DNA of 37,223 nt from NCBI GenBank assembly GCA_032160545.1, contig JAVHVN010000121.1, positions 1-37,223 on the forward strand, written 5' to 3'. Positions 7,840 to 16,398 of this stretch are shown in pieces (position 1 is the stretch's first letter; each line of letters opens with the position of its first letter). Origin of the DNA: DATGFB01 sp032160545 (GTDB lineage Bacteria > Actinomycetota > Actinomycetes > Mycobacteriales > Jatrophihabitantaceae). Under the pieces are notes generated by a model that was not told the DNA's origin, did no database searches, and saw only the letters and a program-made list of their open reading frames with translations. The position numbers and the translations under genes were made by a program.

Positions 7840-8148
7840 TCAGGCACAGTCGCGGCAGATGAACTGGCCGTTGCGCTTTCGGGCCAGTCGGCTGCGGTGA
7901 TGCACCAGGAAGCAGCTCGAACAGGTGAACTCGTCATCTTGTTTCGGCAGGACACGGACGGTGAGCTCCTCGCCGGACAGACTGGACAGGTCTGCACCGG
8001 GAAGTTCCAAGGATTCGTTCAGTTCGGTCTCATCGACGTCGATCGAGCCGGACTGAGCCTCGGCACGGCGCGCCTTGAGTTCCTCGAGCGAGTCCTCGCT
8101 CAGTTCGTCGACGTCGCCGCGACGCGGGGCGTCGTAGTCGGTCGCCAT
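7840..8148 (-). CDS. DUF4193 family zinc-ribbon protein
   Basis: This 102-residue acidic protein starts MATDYDAPR and contains the DUF4193 segment EDSLEELKARRAE. The C-terminus holds a likely zinc site, CSSC and CRDC, separated by a basic stretch HHRSRLARKRNGQF. The family is restricted to Actinobacteria and lies next to dut/suhB (Rv2699c). Its role is unknown; the combination of an acidic arm and a zinc ribbon would suit contact with RNA polymerase or a ribosome, but that is speculation. Confidence 0.88.
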   Translation of the reverse strand: MATDYDAPRRGDVDELSEDSLEELKARRAEAQSGSIDVDETELNESLELPGADLSSLSGEELTVRVLPKQDDEFTCSSCFLVHHRSRLARKRNGQFICRDCA

Positions 8149-8459
8149 TCGCCTTCAGCTCCTAGCTGGGTCCATCGGTGGGTGGGGGTGGATGGTGGTG
8201 CGAGTAGAGCGTTGGAGCGGGGCCCTCTATTCCGCTTCGGCGATGCAACGCATGGGTCCCGCAGTTTGTGCCCGAGCAACGATGTGACGTAACTCGGTGC
8301 CGGTATCTGTCGGCGCCCTGTGGGCTTGCCCGCGACGCGGAACAGTACCGCGCTGCGGTTTCGTGCAAACTTCGGGGCACCCGCCGCCATTCCATGCCCG
8401 CGCCATAGGCTGACGCCTTCCTCCGAGGGCGGCGGCAGCAGGCGGCAGAAAGGCAGCGA
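8149..8459. other. Intergenic region between divergent DUF4193 and cei-like genes
   Basis: These 311 bases hold no ORF that I believe. A TAGGCT box (8406-8411) precedes the plus-strand gene by 49 bases, and AGAAAGG near 8448 serves as its ribosome-binding site. AGGAG lies in front of the DUF4193 ATG. A short CGCGG/CCGCG inverted repeat lies near 8337-8353. I see no clear -35 on either strand. Confidence 0.4.
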
Positions 8460-9020
8460 ATGTCCGAACCACGGAAGCGACGGCCGCTTCCTGCGCTCAT
8501 CTGCCTGCTGGCCCTCGTCCTGCTCACGGCCGTCGTCTGGTGGCGAGTCGTCCACCGTGACGACGCAACCCGCGCGAAGGCCGCCGGCTCGTCCAAGGCG
8601 ACGTGCACCGCACAGGGCGGCAAGACGGTGCTGCCCAACCCGGCGGCGGTCACGCTGACCGTTCTCAACTCGACGCAACGCGCCGGGTTGGCCCGGACTA
8701 CCGCGCAGAGTTTGCAGCAGCGCGGCTTCAAGGTGCCGTCGTACACCAACGACGCCCCGACGGTGCACGTCGCTGGGGTGGCCGAGATCCGGTACGGCCC
8801 CGACCAGAAGCTGGCGGCTCAATTGCTGTCCTACTACTTCCCCACCGCGAAGCAGGTCGCGCTCGACAGCGCCGCGACCGGCAAGCTCGTCGTCTCGCTC
8901 GGCGCGAAGTTCAGCAAGCTTGCAGCGGTCGGCACCGTGAACGCGGCGGTGTCCGGCGCGAACGCCACCGTGGCTCCCCCGAGCGCCACCACAGTGACTG
9001 CCAGCCCGTCGGCCTGCTGA
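8460..9020 (+). CDS. cei: LytR C-terminal domain envelope protein (Cei-like)
   Basis: The protein has 186 residues. A basic N-terminus (MSEPRKRRPLP) and one hydrophobic helix (ALICLLALVLLTAVVWWRVV) anchor it in the membrane, with the rest outside. The soluble part contains the LytR_C fold: VTLTVLNSTQRAGLARTTAQ, then QRGFKVPSY, AEIRYGPDQKLAAQLLSYYF and a final LGAKFSKLA. LytR_C domains are partners of LCP cell-wall ligases. The position between DUF4193 and suhB matches Rv2700, named cei for cell envelope integrity; the symbol rests on that synteny. The tail is Ala/Thr/Ser-rich and ends in a Cys. Confidence 0.8.
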   Translation: MSEPRKRRPLPALICLLALVLLTAVVWWRVVHRDDATRAKAAGSSKATCTAQGGKTVLPNPAAVTLTVLNSTQRAGLARTTAQSLQQRGFKVPSYTNDAPTVHVAGVAEIRYGPDQKLAAQLLSYYFPTAKQVALDSAATGKLVVSLGAKFSKLAAVGTVNAAVSGANATVAPPSATTVTASPSAC

Positions 9021-9024
9021 CCGC

Positions 9025-9891
9025 TCAGCGCTCGAGCACCTCGTCGGCGTCGAGGTCCTCGAGCAGCGCGATCAGCGCTGCCGAGGCATTCCCGGCCGCC
9101 ACCGTCATGCGATCGTCGAACGGCCTGCCGCGGAGTCCGGTGACCACGCAGCCCGCCTCCGCGGCGACCAGCGCTCCCGCCGCGTAGTCCCACGGGTTGA
9201 GGCCGGCCTCGAAGTAGGCGTCCAGGCGGCCCGCCGCCACTGCACACAAGTCCAGGCTGGCCGCCCCCAACCGCCTGATGTCCGCGATGCGCGGCAGCAG
9301 CCGCGCGACGACGGCGATCTGGCGCGCCCGCCGCGCCGACTCGTAGCCGAAGCCCGTGCCGACGACCGCCCGGTCGAGGGGCACCTCCCGCGGCCCGCGC
9401 AGCCTCGTGTCGCCGAGCCATGCACCACCGCCGAGCGTCGCGCGGAACAGCTCCCCGGACATGGGGTTGGCGACAGCTCCTGCGACGACGACACCGTTCA
9501 CCTCGGCCGCGACCGAGACGGCGAACTGCGGCAGGCCGAGCACGAAGTTCACCGTTCCATCGATCGGGTCGAGGATCCACCGCACACCGGACGATCCGGG
9601 CCGGCCGCCGCCTTCCTCGCCGAGGATCGAGTCCGCGGGCCGCGACCGCGCGAGCCGGTCTGCCAGCCACTGCTCGACATGCCGGTCCGCGGCCGTCACG
9701 AGGTCGGTGGACGTCGTCTTCGAGGACACCTCGGCACGCTCTCCCAGCCGGCTGCGGACCTCCGCCGCGGCGCCCGCCGCGAGGTCGACCGCGAGCACTC
9801 CGAGGCGCTCCGGAGAGTCGGCCACGTCCCGCGCGTCGTCGCTCACCGAGTAATCGCACCATGCGGCGTCGTCCGGGTGCGTGTCGGGCAT
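9025..9891 (-). CDS. suhB: Inositol monophosphatase family protein
   Basis: This Mg-dependent, lithium-sensitive phosphatase has 288 residues. Metal-site motifs are visible: GEEGGG, WILDPIDGTVNF (the family hallmark) and NPWDYAAGALVAAEAGC near the C-terminus. It dephosphorylates inositol-1-phosphate, supplying inositol for phosphatidylinositol and mycothiol, although 3'-phosphoadenosine or histidinol phosphatase activity occurs in relatives. The ATG at 9891 (MPDTHPDDAAW) is chosen; the frame runs on to 10419, but that would overlap the divergent ppgK. The gene is convergent with the cei-like gene, with 4 bases between the stops. Confidence 0.9.
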   Translation of the reverse strand: MPDTHPDDAAWCDYSVSDDARDVADSPERLGVLAVDLAAGAAAEVRSRLGERAEVSSKTTSTDLVTAADRHVEQWLADRLARSRPADSILGEEGGGRPGSSGVRWILDPIDGTVNFVLGLPQFAVSVAAEVNGVVVAGAVANPMSGELFRATLGGGAWLGDTRLRGPREVPLDRAVVGTGFGYESARRARQIAVVARLLPRIADIRRLGAASLDLCAVAAGRLDAYFEAGLNPWDYAAGALVAAEAGCVVTGLRGRPFDDRMTVAAGNASAALIALLEDLDADEVLER

Positions 9892-9952
9892 GCGGCTAGT
9901 GTCGTCTCGGCATTCCGTCGCCCATGAGCGACCAATGACGAGACGAGGTTCC

Positions 9953-10717
9953 GTGACCCAGCAGGCTGGCCACGCGTTCGGGATCGATATCGGCGGCAGC
10001 GGCATCAAAGGTGCGGTCGTGGACACGGCCACAGGTACGTTGCTGACCAGCCGCACCCGGACCGCCACCCCGCAGCCGTCGACGCCCGACGCAGTCGCCG
10101 GGGTGGTTGCGTCCATGCTGTCCGCCGCGCGATGGACCGGCTTGGTCGGCGCTACCTTTCCAGCAGTGATCCAACACGGCGTCGCCCGCTCGGCTGCCAA
10201 CGTCGACCCGTCGTGGATCGGCACCGACGTCGACGCCATCTTCACCGCGGCGGCACCTGCCGGTTCGGAAGTCGTCGTGCTCAACGACGCCGATGCCGCC
10301 GGCATCGCCGAAGCCCGCTTCGGCGCGGCCCGCGGCGTGCAGGGCGTAGTCATCCTGCTGACCTTCGGCACGGGCATCGGCAGCGCGTTGTTGCTCGACG
10401 GACGGCTGGTCCCGAACACCGAACTGGGCCACCTCGAGCTCGACGGTCACGACGCCGAGAAGCGGGCGGCCGCGTCCGTGCGGGAGGAGCACAAGCTCTC
10501 ATACCCGAAATGGGCGAAGCGCGTGAACGACTACATGACCCACGTCGAGCGGCTGTTCACCCCGGACCTGTTCGTCGTCGGTGGCGGAGTGAGCAAGGAT
10601 GCGGAGAAGTGGGTGCCGCTGCTGCACCTGCGCACCCCCGTGAAGCCCGCCGAATTGCTCAACGACGCGGGCATCGTCGGCGCTGCGCTCGCGGCGGTCG
10701 ACAGGTTCGGGGAGTAG
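9953..10717 (+). CDS. ppgK: Polyphosphate glucokinase
   Basis: This ROK-family kinase phosphorylates glucose to glucose-6-phosphate with polyphosphate (and usually ATP). The phosphate motif FGIDIGGSGIKGAVVD is at the start. NDADAAGIAEARFG and LLTFGTGIGSALLLDG are the sugar- and phosphate-binding loops. PNTELGHLELDG followed by DAEKRAAASVREE is specific to PPGK rather than general ROK proteins. The last part (FVVGGGVSKDAEKW) is the C-terminal loop. It has 254 residues from the GTG at 9953, where GAGG lies about 7 bases upstream. An ATG at 9935 is possible but lacks a ribosome-binding site. It is followed by sigA, as in Rv2702-Rv2703. Confidence 0.92.
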   Translation: MTQQAGHAFGIDIGGSGIKGAVVDTATGTLLTSRTRTATPQPSTPDAVAGVVASMLSAARWTGLVGATFPAVIQHGVARSAANVDPSWIGTDVDAIFTAAAPAGSEVVVLNDADAAGIAEARFGAARGVQGVVILLTFGTGIGSALLLDGRLVPNTELGHLELDGHDAEKRAAASVREEHKLSYPKWAKRVNDYMTHVERLFTPDLFVVGGGVSKDAEKWVPLLHLRTPVKPAELLNDAGIVGAALAAVDRFGE

Positions 10718-10859
10718 TCCGCGGCGTTTCCGGTCGCGCACTTCCGAAGCCGCAGTACAATATGGTCAGGGCGCTGCGCACGTACTGGACTCGATCCTGA
10801 GCCGACAAACAGACGGCCATTGGACCCCTCACTCGTCTTTCCGCTTGTGCGGAAGCAAC

Positions 10860-10889
10860 TTGGTCAGTCGCGCGTGCCGCAACTAGCGT
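10860..10889 (+). promoter_or_regulatory. sigA promoter candidate
   Basis: TTGGTC (10860-10865) and TAGCGT (10884-10889) are 18 bases apart. The predicted start lies about 20 bases before the GTG, leaving room for the GAAAGG ribosome-binding site at 10904-10909. A second -10-like TACAAT occurs at 10756-10761 without a clear -35, so another upstream start is possible. Confidence 0.55.
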
Positions 10890-10916
10890 GCGCGCGCTCA
10901 TGGTGAAAGGTCACCC

Positions 10917-12245
10917 GTGGTCTCCACTCAGCACTCCGACGAATCCGCGTCGAAGCGGACCCTGGCTGCGGCCAGCGCGACCAAGCGAGTAACTGCGCCG
11001 GTGAAGCCGGCCGCGGCGGCGCCTGCAAAGGCAGTCGCAAATCCGGGGACGAAGGCGGTTGCGAAGAGCGCTGCCAAACCGGCCTCCCGGGCCACCTCGA
11101 AGCCTGCCGCTGACAAGGCGCCGGCGAAGAAGGCGGCTGCCAAAGCCGCCGAGCCGAACGGGGCGCCGGCCGACGCGGTCGTGGCCGACGAGGCGATCGA
11201 AGCGACCGGTGCCGTGGCCGACGAGGTCGTAGCCGAGGGCGACGAGGAAGGCGCCGAATTCACCTGGGACGACGAAGAGGAGTCCGAGGCGCTTCGCCAG
11301 GCCCGCAAGGACGCCGAGATGACGGCGTCGGCCGACTCGGTGCGGGCCTACCTCAAGCAGATCGGCAAGGTAGCCCTGCTCAACGCCGAGGAGGAGGTCG
11401 ACCTCGCCAAGCGGATCGAAGCCGGCCTCTATGCCGCGGAGCGGCTGCGTCAGGCGGACGAGACCAGCGAGAAGCTCGCGATGCAGATGAAACGCGACCT
11501 GCGCTGGATCGTCCGTGACGGTGAGCGCGCCAAGAACCACTTGCTCGAGGCGAACCTGCGACTCGTCGTGTCGCTGGCCAAGCGCTACACCGGCCGCGGC
11601 ATGGCGTTTCTCGACCTCATCCAGGAGGGCAACCTCGGCCTGATCCGCGCGGTCGAGAAATTCGATTACACCAAGGGCTACAAGTTCTCGACGTACGCAA
11701 CCTGGTGGATCCGTCAGGCCATCACCCGCGCCATGGCCGACCAGGCCCGCACCATCCGCATACCGGTGCACATGGTCGAGGTGATCAACAAGCTCGGTCG
11801 TATTCAGCGTGAACTACTGCAGGACCTCGGTCGCGAGCCGACGCCGGAAGAACTCGCCAAGGAAATGGACATCACGCCGGACAAGGTGCTGGAGATTCAG
11901 CAGTACGCGCGCGAGCCGATCAGCCTCGACCAGACCATCGGCGACGAGGGCGACAGCCAACTGGGTGACTTCATCGAGGACTCCGAGGCCGTCGTCGCCG
12001 TGGACGCGGTGTCGTTCACGCTGTTGCAGGACCAGCTGCAGTCGGTGTTGCAGACGCTGTCCGAGCGCGAGGCCGGGGTCGTCAAGCTGCGCTTCGGCCT
12101 CACCGATGGCCAGCCCCGCACCCTCGACGAGATCGGCCAGGTCTACGGCGTCACGCGTGAGCGGATCCGCCAGATCGAGTCCAAGACGATGAGCAAGTTG
12201 CGGCACCCCTCGCGCTCCCAGGTCCTGCGCGACTACCTGGACTGA
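10917..12245 (+). CDS. sigA: Principal RNA polymerase sigma factor (sigma-70 group 1)
   Basis: This is a 442-residue housekeeping sigma factor. Residues 1 to about 130 form a low-complexity Ala/Lys/Pro-rich arm turning acidic (EGDEEGAEFTWDDEEES), as in actinobacterial HrdB/SigA. Region 1.2 begins near residue 137 (SADSVRAYLKQIGKVALL). Region 2 starts near 211 (ANLRLVVSLAKRYTGRGMAF, then the -10-reading YATWWIRQAITRAMADQ). Region 3 is RTIRIPVHMVE. Region 4.2 is the HTH at about 401-430 (TLDEIGQVYGVTRERIRQIE) reading the -35. The GTG at 10917 has GAAAGG 7 bases upstream. It is followed by a strong hairpin. Confidence 0.96.
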   Translation: MVSTQHSDESASKRTLAAASATKRVTAPVKPAAAAPAKAVANPGTKAVAKSAAKPASRATSKPAADKAPAKKAAAKAAEPNGAPADAVVADEAIEATGAVADEVVAEGDEEGAEFTWDDEEESEALRQARKDAEMTASADSVRAYLKQIGKVALLNAEEEVDLAKRIEAGLYAAERLRQADETSEKLAMQMKRDLRWIVRDGERAKNHLLEANLRLVVSLAKRYTGRGMAFLDLIQEGNLGLIRAVEKFDYTKGYKFSTYATWWIRQAITRAMADQARTIRIPVHMVEVINKLGRIQRELLQDLGREPTPEELAKEMDITPDKVLEIQQYAREPISLDQTIGDEGDSQLGDFIEDSEAVVAVDAVSFTLLQDQLQSVLQTLSEREAGVVKLRFGLTDGQPRTLDEIGQVYGVTRERIRQIESKTMSKLRHPSRSQVLRDYLD

Positions 12246-12265
12246 GCTCGAGCGAGCTGACGTCC

Positions 12266-12296
12266 TGAAGACCCCGGGGTCCCCCCGGGGCCTTCA
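12266..12296 (+). terminator. Intrinsic terminator of sigA
   Basis: The arms TGAAGACCCCGGGG and CCCCGGGGCCTTCA pair over 14 positions with one mismatch around a 3-base loop. The site is 20 bases after the sigA stop and is followed by a short T-containing run. Confidence 0.75.
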
Positions 12297-12333
12297 CGGT
12301 TTCTAGGCTGCTCCGGCCGACGGCCCGGGACGC

Positions 12334-12370
12334 CGAAGGCCCCGTCCGGATCAGCTGGACGGGGCCTTCG
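12334..12370. terminator. Second terminator hairpin between sigA and DUF7455
   Basis: This is a perfect 14-bp inverted repeat (CGAAGGCCCCGTCC / GGACGGGGCCTTCG) with a 9-base loop. It lies 15 bases after the stop of the minus-strand DUF7455 gene and so most likely ends that transcript, while backing up the sigA terminator. Confidence 0.75.
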
Positions 12371-12385
12371 CGGTGGTACGAGCGC

Positions 12386-12613
12386 TTACCGCTCCTCGAT
12401 GGGTGCGGTCACCGGGACGACGCCGAGCCGGTTCGTCTCGTCATGGATCGTGACTGCGATCTCGCGCAGCCTGCTCTCGTTCTCGTGCCAGTGGTGGGCG
12501 CAGAAGAGGAGCTCGGAGCCGGAGTCCATGGTCGTGCGGACATAGGCCTGTGCGCCGCATCGGTCGCAGCGATCTGCTGCGGCCAGCGGGCTCGCGTCGA
12601 GTGTGGTGGTCAC
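12386..12613 (-). CDS. DUF7455-type small zinc-binding protein
   Basis: The protein has 75 residues from the GTG at 12613 (MTTTLDASPLAAADRCDRCGAQAYV). AAGAGG lies 7 bases upstream, which favours this start over the longer frame to 12730. CDRCGAQAYVR and LLFCAHHWHENE form a Cys2/Cys-His type metal site. Such proteins are common in Actinobacteria near sigA (Rv2708c-like), and their role is unknown. Confidence 0.82.
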   Translation of the reverse strand: MTTTLDASPLAAADRCDRCGAQAYVRTTMDSGSELLFCAHHWHENESRLREIAVTIHDETNRLGVVPVTAPIEER

Positions 12614-12873
12614 CTCGGCACCTCTTTCTGTGTCGCTTGCTCGGGGGCAAGGCCTCCATGGTGCTCGTCCGATGTCGACGGTAACCACCGTATTGACGGT
12701 GACGTGGGCGACACCCTGACGTTGAAACATGATTGGAACCTTGCCTCAGCATTCGCATCGGCCACCGACACCGGATGCGTAGCTGTGCTTGCTACAACGA
12801 CACATACCCGCCAGACGATTCCCTTCACGCCCGGTGCACCGCGAAATCTGTCACCGGATCGCACAGCCAGGTT

Positions 12874-14583
12874 TCAGCCGCCGCCGAGCAGTCCCATCAG
12901 ATGGTCACGACGCCGCTCGAGCACCTCGGCGCTCGCAGCGGCGGAGGGCGGCCCCGGGACGGCGCGGCGCAGCTGCGCGTGCACCTGGGCGTGCGGCAGC
13001 CCCTGGCGGGCGGCGAGCACGCCGACAAGACGGTTCACCTCGCGGCGCAGGTCCGCACCGGCACGCCATGCGGCGGTCTCTCCGGACACCGGCGGCGCGG
13101 TCGCTCCGGCCTTGCGCCGCGCCGTGGAGTCGCGGCGGGCAAGCAGGGCCGCCGTCTGCTCGGGCGTCAGGATGCCTGGCAGGCCGAGGAAGTCGTCGTC
13201 CTCGGGCGTGGTCTCGAAGTCCGCGGCATCGGCCACCACAGCTCGTCCGGCGTGTAGCACGTGCGCGAAGCTGGCATCGGCGTCGACCAGCTCGTAGCGA
13301 TCGCCCTCACCGGGGGCGGCGTCGGGGTCGCGCTCGACGTCGAGCTCGTCGCCCGCCGCCGCCGGCGGTGGGATCACGTGGTTGCGCTCGTCCTCGAGTT
13401 CGGCTGCGAGAGCGAGCAGGGGGCGGACAGCCGGCAGGAAGACCGTGGCGGTCTCAGCGCTGGTTCGGGCGCGCACAACGCGACCGACCCCCTGGGCGAA
13501 GAACAGCGGGGTGCGATACGACGTCATCCACGCCAGGCAGGCGGCTCGAGGGATGTCGACACCCTCGGAGACCATGCGGACGCAGACGGCGATGCGGTCG
13601 GTGCCGTTGGTGAACGCGGTGATCTTCTCGCTCGCCTTCGGGTCGTCGGAGAGGATCACCGTCGGCGCCTCACCGGTGACCTGCTCGACGATTGCCGCGT
13701 ACGCTCGCGCATCCTCCTGATCGCTCGCGAGGACGAGCCCGGCCGCGTCCGGCATGCCGCTCCTGCGCAGATGGCTGATGCGCTCGTCCATCGCGGCGAT
13801 GACGTGGGGCACCCACTTGCCGTTGGGGTTCAGAGCGGTCCGCCAGGCCGTCGACTCGGTCTTCCTGGTCGCCGATTCGGACAGCGAGGCCGCGATCACC
13901 TCGCCTGCGCTGTTGCGCCACCGCGACGTGCCGGTATAGGCGGCGAAGACCACGGGACGCACCACGCCGTCGTTCAGTGCCTCGCGGTAGCCGTACGTGA
14001 AGTCGGCCCGGCTGCAGAACCCGCCCTCGCCGTCCGCGTCGTACCGGACGAACGGGATCCGCTCGTCCGGTCGGGTGCGAAACGGGGTACCGGTGAGGGA
14101 CAGTCGGCGGGTGGCCTGCTCGAACGCGGTGGCCACCGCCTCACCCCAGGACAGGCCATCACCCGCATGGTGCACTTCGTCGAGAACCACCAGCGACCGC
14201 TTCGCAGCGGTGCGGGCCGCGTGCAGCGCCGGCTTGGCGGCCACCTGCGCATAGGTCGTCACGTAGCCGGCGAGGTCAGGCCGCACGGGGCCCACGCCGT
14301 TGCTCAGGGTCGGATCGAGCGGAATCCCGGCCCGGTGCGCGGCATCGGCCCACTGCGTGCGCAGGTGGTCGGTCGGGCAGACGACGACGACGCGGTCGAT
14401 GGCGCGTCGCTCGAGCAGCCGAGCGGCGAGGGTGAGTGCGAACGTCGTCTTGCCTGCCCCCGGGGTCGCGGTGACAAGGAAGTCGCGTCGAAAGCGTTCG
14501 GCGTCGTATTCCCGCAGCGCGGCGTGCTGCCACGCCCGCAGCCGCGGTCGATCTAGGACGGACGGGCGTTGCGGGCGAGCCAC
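12874..14583 (-). CDS. DEAD/DEAH-box superfamily 2 helicase
   Basis: This protein of 569 residues has a Walker A motif TATPGAGKTTFAL (near 40-50), Walker B VVLDEVHHAGDG, motif III SLTGTPFRT, and the C-terminal RecA-like half with VSEGVDIPRAACLAW (motif V) and FAQGVGRVVRAR (motif VI). It is an ATP-dependent nucleic-acid translocase of the UvrB/restriction R-subunit type; its specific role is unknown. The C-terminal 130 residues are helical and lineage-specific (HVLHAGRAVVADAADFET onward). The GTG at 14583 with GGAAGGAG just upstream is the start; the open frame to 14871 is ignored. It is divergent from the YihY-like gene. Confidence 0.87.
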   Translation of the reverse strand: MARPQRPSVLDRPRLRAWQHAALREYDAERFRRDFLVTATPGAGKTTFALTLAARLLERRAIDRVVVVCPTDHLRTQWADAAHRAGIPLDPTLSNGVGPVRPDLAGYVTTYAQVAAKPALHAARTAAKRSLVVLDEVHHAGDGLSWGEAVATAFEQATRRLSLTGTPFRTRPDERIPFVRYDADGEGGFCSRADFTYGYREALNDGVVRPVVFAAYTGTSRWRNSAGEVIAASLSESATRKTESTAWRTALNPNGKWVPHVIAAMDERISHLRRSGMPDAAGLVLASDQEDARAYAAIVEQVTGEAPTVILSDDPKASEKITAFTNGTDRIAVCVRMVSEGVDIPRAACLAWMTSYRTPLFFAQGVGRVVRARTSAETATVFLPAVRPLLALAAELEDERNHVIPPPAAAGDELDVERDPDAAPGEGDRYELVDADASFAHVLHAGRAVVADAADFETTPEDDDFLGLPGILTPEQTAALLARRDSTARRKAGATAPPVSGETAAWRAGADLRREVNRLVGVLAARQGLPHAQVHAQLRRAVPGPPSAAASAEVLERRRDHLMGLLGGG

Positions 14584-14693
14584 CCCGCTCCTTCCTGTCC
14601 ATGGCCGTTCTGAGGCCGAATCGTGACGAGATGCCCCGGGCAGCACGGCCGCAGGGCATCCGTCGCCAACCCTAACCGGACCCCACCGGGTCC

Positions 14694-14733
14694 GCCGACC
14701 CGCGGTCGCCGACCCGCGGTGCCGACACGCGGG
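14694..14733. repeat. Three short tandem repeats between divergent genes
   Basis: GCCGACCCGCGGTC (14694-14707), GCCGACCCGCGGT (14708-14720) and GCCGACACGCGGG (14721-14733) lie head to tail in the intergenic space upstream of the YihY-like gene and of the helicase. They could be an operator array or simple replication slippage. Confidence 0.6.
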
Positions 14734-14755
14734 CCGGCTCGGACTGCGGCCAACC

Positions 14756-15757
14756 GTGGCGCGAACGGCAGACTGTGCAGTCGTGGGGAGGCGACGGCGA
14801 CTCGTACGGGCGATTCGCCAGGTGCCGACCCTGCTGCGCCGTGCGGCGGTCGACGCATGGCGCGACCGCATTCTCGGCCTCTCCGCCGAGGCAGCCTTCT
14901 GGCAGTTGCTGAGCCTGCCGTCGCTGTTCCTCGCCCTCGTGGCGAGCCTCGGCTACGTGTCGCGATGGATCGGCGGCGACACCACCCAGCGCACCGAGGT
15001 CCGCGTCGAGTCCACGGTCGCGCGCGCGTTCAGCGACGAAGTCGTCACGCAGGTGATCCACCCGACGCTGCACGAGGTGCTCTACAACGGGCGCCTCGAC
15101 GTGATCAGCATCGGCTTCCTGCTCGCGCTGTGGGCCGGGTCGTCGGCGACGGCCACGTTCGTGAACACGATCACGATCGCGTACGACATGCGCGACCTCC
15201 GAGGCCCCGTCCGCAGCCGGCTGCTTGCGTTGTGGCTGTTCCTGGGCTCAGTCGTGATCGGTGTGATCGTGCTGCCGATGCTCGTCCTCGGGCCGGGCCT
15301 GCTAACCCGGATCTTTCCGAAGCGCGTCCGGGGTACGGCGAGCGATGTCATCAGCAGCGCGTACTACCCCACCGTCGTGGTCTTGCTCCTGCTGGGGCTG
15401 ACGACCCTGTACCACCTTGCGCCCCCGCGCCGGCTGCCGTGGCACCGAGGGGTTCCGGGCGCGGTGGTGGCGATCGCGATCTTCCTCGCCGGATCGGTCT
15501 GCCTCCGGGCGTACATCACCTTTATCCTCGAACACAACCACGCGTACGGGACGCTCGCCGCACCTATCGCCGCGCTGCTCTTCTTCTACGTCCTGGCGCT
15601 CGGGGTGTTGTTCGGGGCCGAGTTCAACGCCGCGATCGAGCAGATGCACCCCACCGACCCCCGGCCGCCCCGGGTGTTGCACCCCAGGAACTGGCGACGC
15701 GTCGACGGCGAGGATGCGGACGAGGACGAAGCTCAGCCCGACAGCACGTTCTCGTAG
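14756..15757 (+). CDS. YihY/BrkB-family membrane protein (virulence factor BrkB-like)
   Basis: The protein has 333 residues and about six membrane helices. Signatures of the UPF0761/YihY family are visible: ILGLSAEAAFWQLLSLPSLF near the start, WAGSSATATFVNTITIAYDM in the middle, and AAPIAALLFFYVLALGVLFG followed by AEFNAAIEQ at the end. The C-tail is acidic (DGEDADEDEAQPD). The transported substrate, if any, is not established. The start could be GTG 14756 or GTG 14783; neither has a clear ribosome-binding site. Its 3' end overlaps the DUF3039 gene by 25 bases in convergent orientation. Confidence 0.87.
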   Translation: MARTADCAVVGRRRRLVRAIRQVPTLLRRAAVDAWRDRILGLSAEAAFWQLLSLPSLFLALVASLGYVSRWIGGDTTQRTEVRVESTVARAFSDEVVTQVIHPTLHEVLYNGRLDVISIGFLLALWAGSSATATFVNTITIAYDMRDLRGPVRSRLLALWLFLGSVVIGVIVLPMLVLGPGLLTRIFPKRVRGTASDVISSAYYPTVVVLLLLGLTTLYHLAPPRRLPWHRGVPGAVVAIAIFLAGSVCLRAYITFILEHNHAYGTLAAPIAALLFFYVLALGVLFGAEFNAAIEQMHPTDPRPPRVLHPRNWRRVDGEDADEDEAQPDSTFS

Positions 15758-15957
15758 ATCTCCTTGCAGGCGGGGCAGACCGGCGAGCCGGGCTTGGGCG
15801 CCTTGGTGACCGGAAAGACTTCTCCGCACAGCGCCTCGACCATGGTGCCCATGACGGCACTCTCGGCGATCTTGTTCTTGCGGACGTAGTGGAACATCTC
15901 GTCGCCGGTGTCGGCGTCCGAGGTCTTCGGGTCGACGAGCGTCTGAGTTCCGGTCAT
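15733..15957 (-). CDS. DUF3039 family protein
   Basis: The protein has 74 residues from the ATG at 15957 (MTGTQTLVDPKTSD). DUF3039 signatures are MFHYVRKNKIAESAVMGTMV and a two-part metal site, ALCGEVFPV and CPACKEIYE. Function is unknown; it is a short actinobacterial zinc-finger-like protein. A CAGAAT box 7 bases before the ATG suggests a leaderless mRNA. The frame continues to 16026 and a GTG at 15963 is an alternative start. Confidence 0.87.
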   Translation of the reverse strand: MTGTQTLVDPKTSDADTGDEMFHYVRKNKIAESAVMGTMVEALCGEVFPVTKAPKPGSPVCPACKEIYENVLSG

Positions 15958-15997
15958 GTGCACGATTCTGCCACCGGCGCCCCGGTGTCGCGCGCGC

Positions 15998-16318
15998 TCA
16001 GCCGTCGACGACGCGGTTCTCGTCACCCGCCGGTAGCGCGCGCTCGGTGCCCGCGCCGCGGTACGGCCGTCGGGCGCGCTTCTTCGCGGGGCGATCGTTG
16101 GCGATGAGCACCGCGCACCACGGCAGGATGAGCCCGCCGACGACGAAACCCAGCGCCAGAATGATCGAGACGTGGTACGTCAGCGCCGCCGCGACCACAC
16201 ACAGGGCGCGCCCAAGCATCAACAGGGCGTACTTCTTTCGCCTGCGGTCGTATTCGTCGTCGGGACTGACGGGCGCGGACGTGATGAGCACCGGGTCCTC
16301 GGAACGAGAGCGGCGCAT
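15998..16318 (-). CDS. DUF3099 family membrane protein
   Basis: The protein has 106 residues. The N-terminal DPVLITSAPVSPDDEYDRRR is the DUF3099 signature, followed by two hydrophobic helices (MLGRALCVVAAALTYHVSII and ILALGFVVGGLILPWCAVLI) and a basic cytosolic tail. Function is unknown. The ATG at 16318 is preferred to the start at 16360 because family members begin just before the LITSA motif. It lies 40 bases upstream of the DUF3039 gene on the same strand. Confidence 0.85.
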   Translation of the reverse strand: MRRSRSEDPVLITSAPVSPDDEYDRRRKKYALLMLGRALCVVAAALTYHVSIILALGFVVGGLILPWCAVLIANDRPAKKRARRPYRGAGTERALPAGDENRVVDG

Positions 16319-16398
16319 ACGTCCATGGTCGCACTCGGACGCCCGCAGCGCTCCCCCCACCGTCTGCGGTGCGCAGGTGCGATGGTCCAGGATGAGCC

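Noticed and set aside
10756..10761. TACAAT as the main sigA -10
   Set aside because: The hexamer is good, but no -35 lies at a workable distance. The TTGGTC/TAGCGT pair nearer the gene is better.
12443..14556. Long plus-strand ORFs (12443-13297, 13261-14556) across the helicase gene
   Set aside because: The minus strand has all helicase motifs. The plus frames have shadow-like composition and no ribosome-binding sites.
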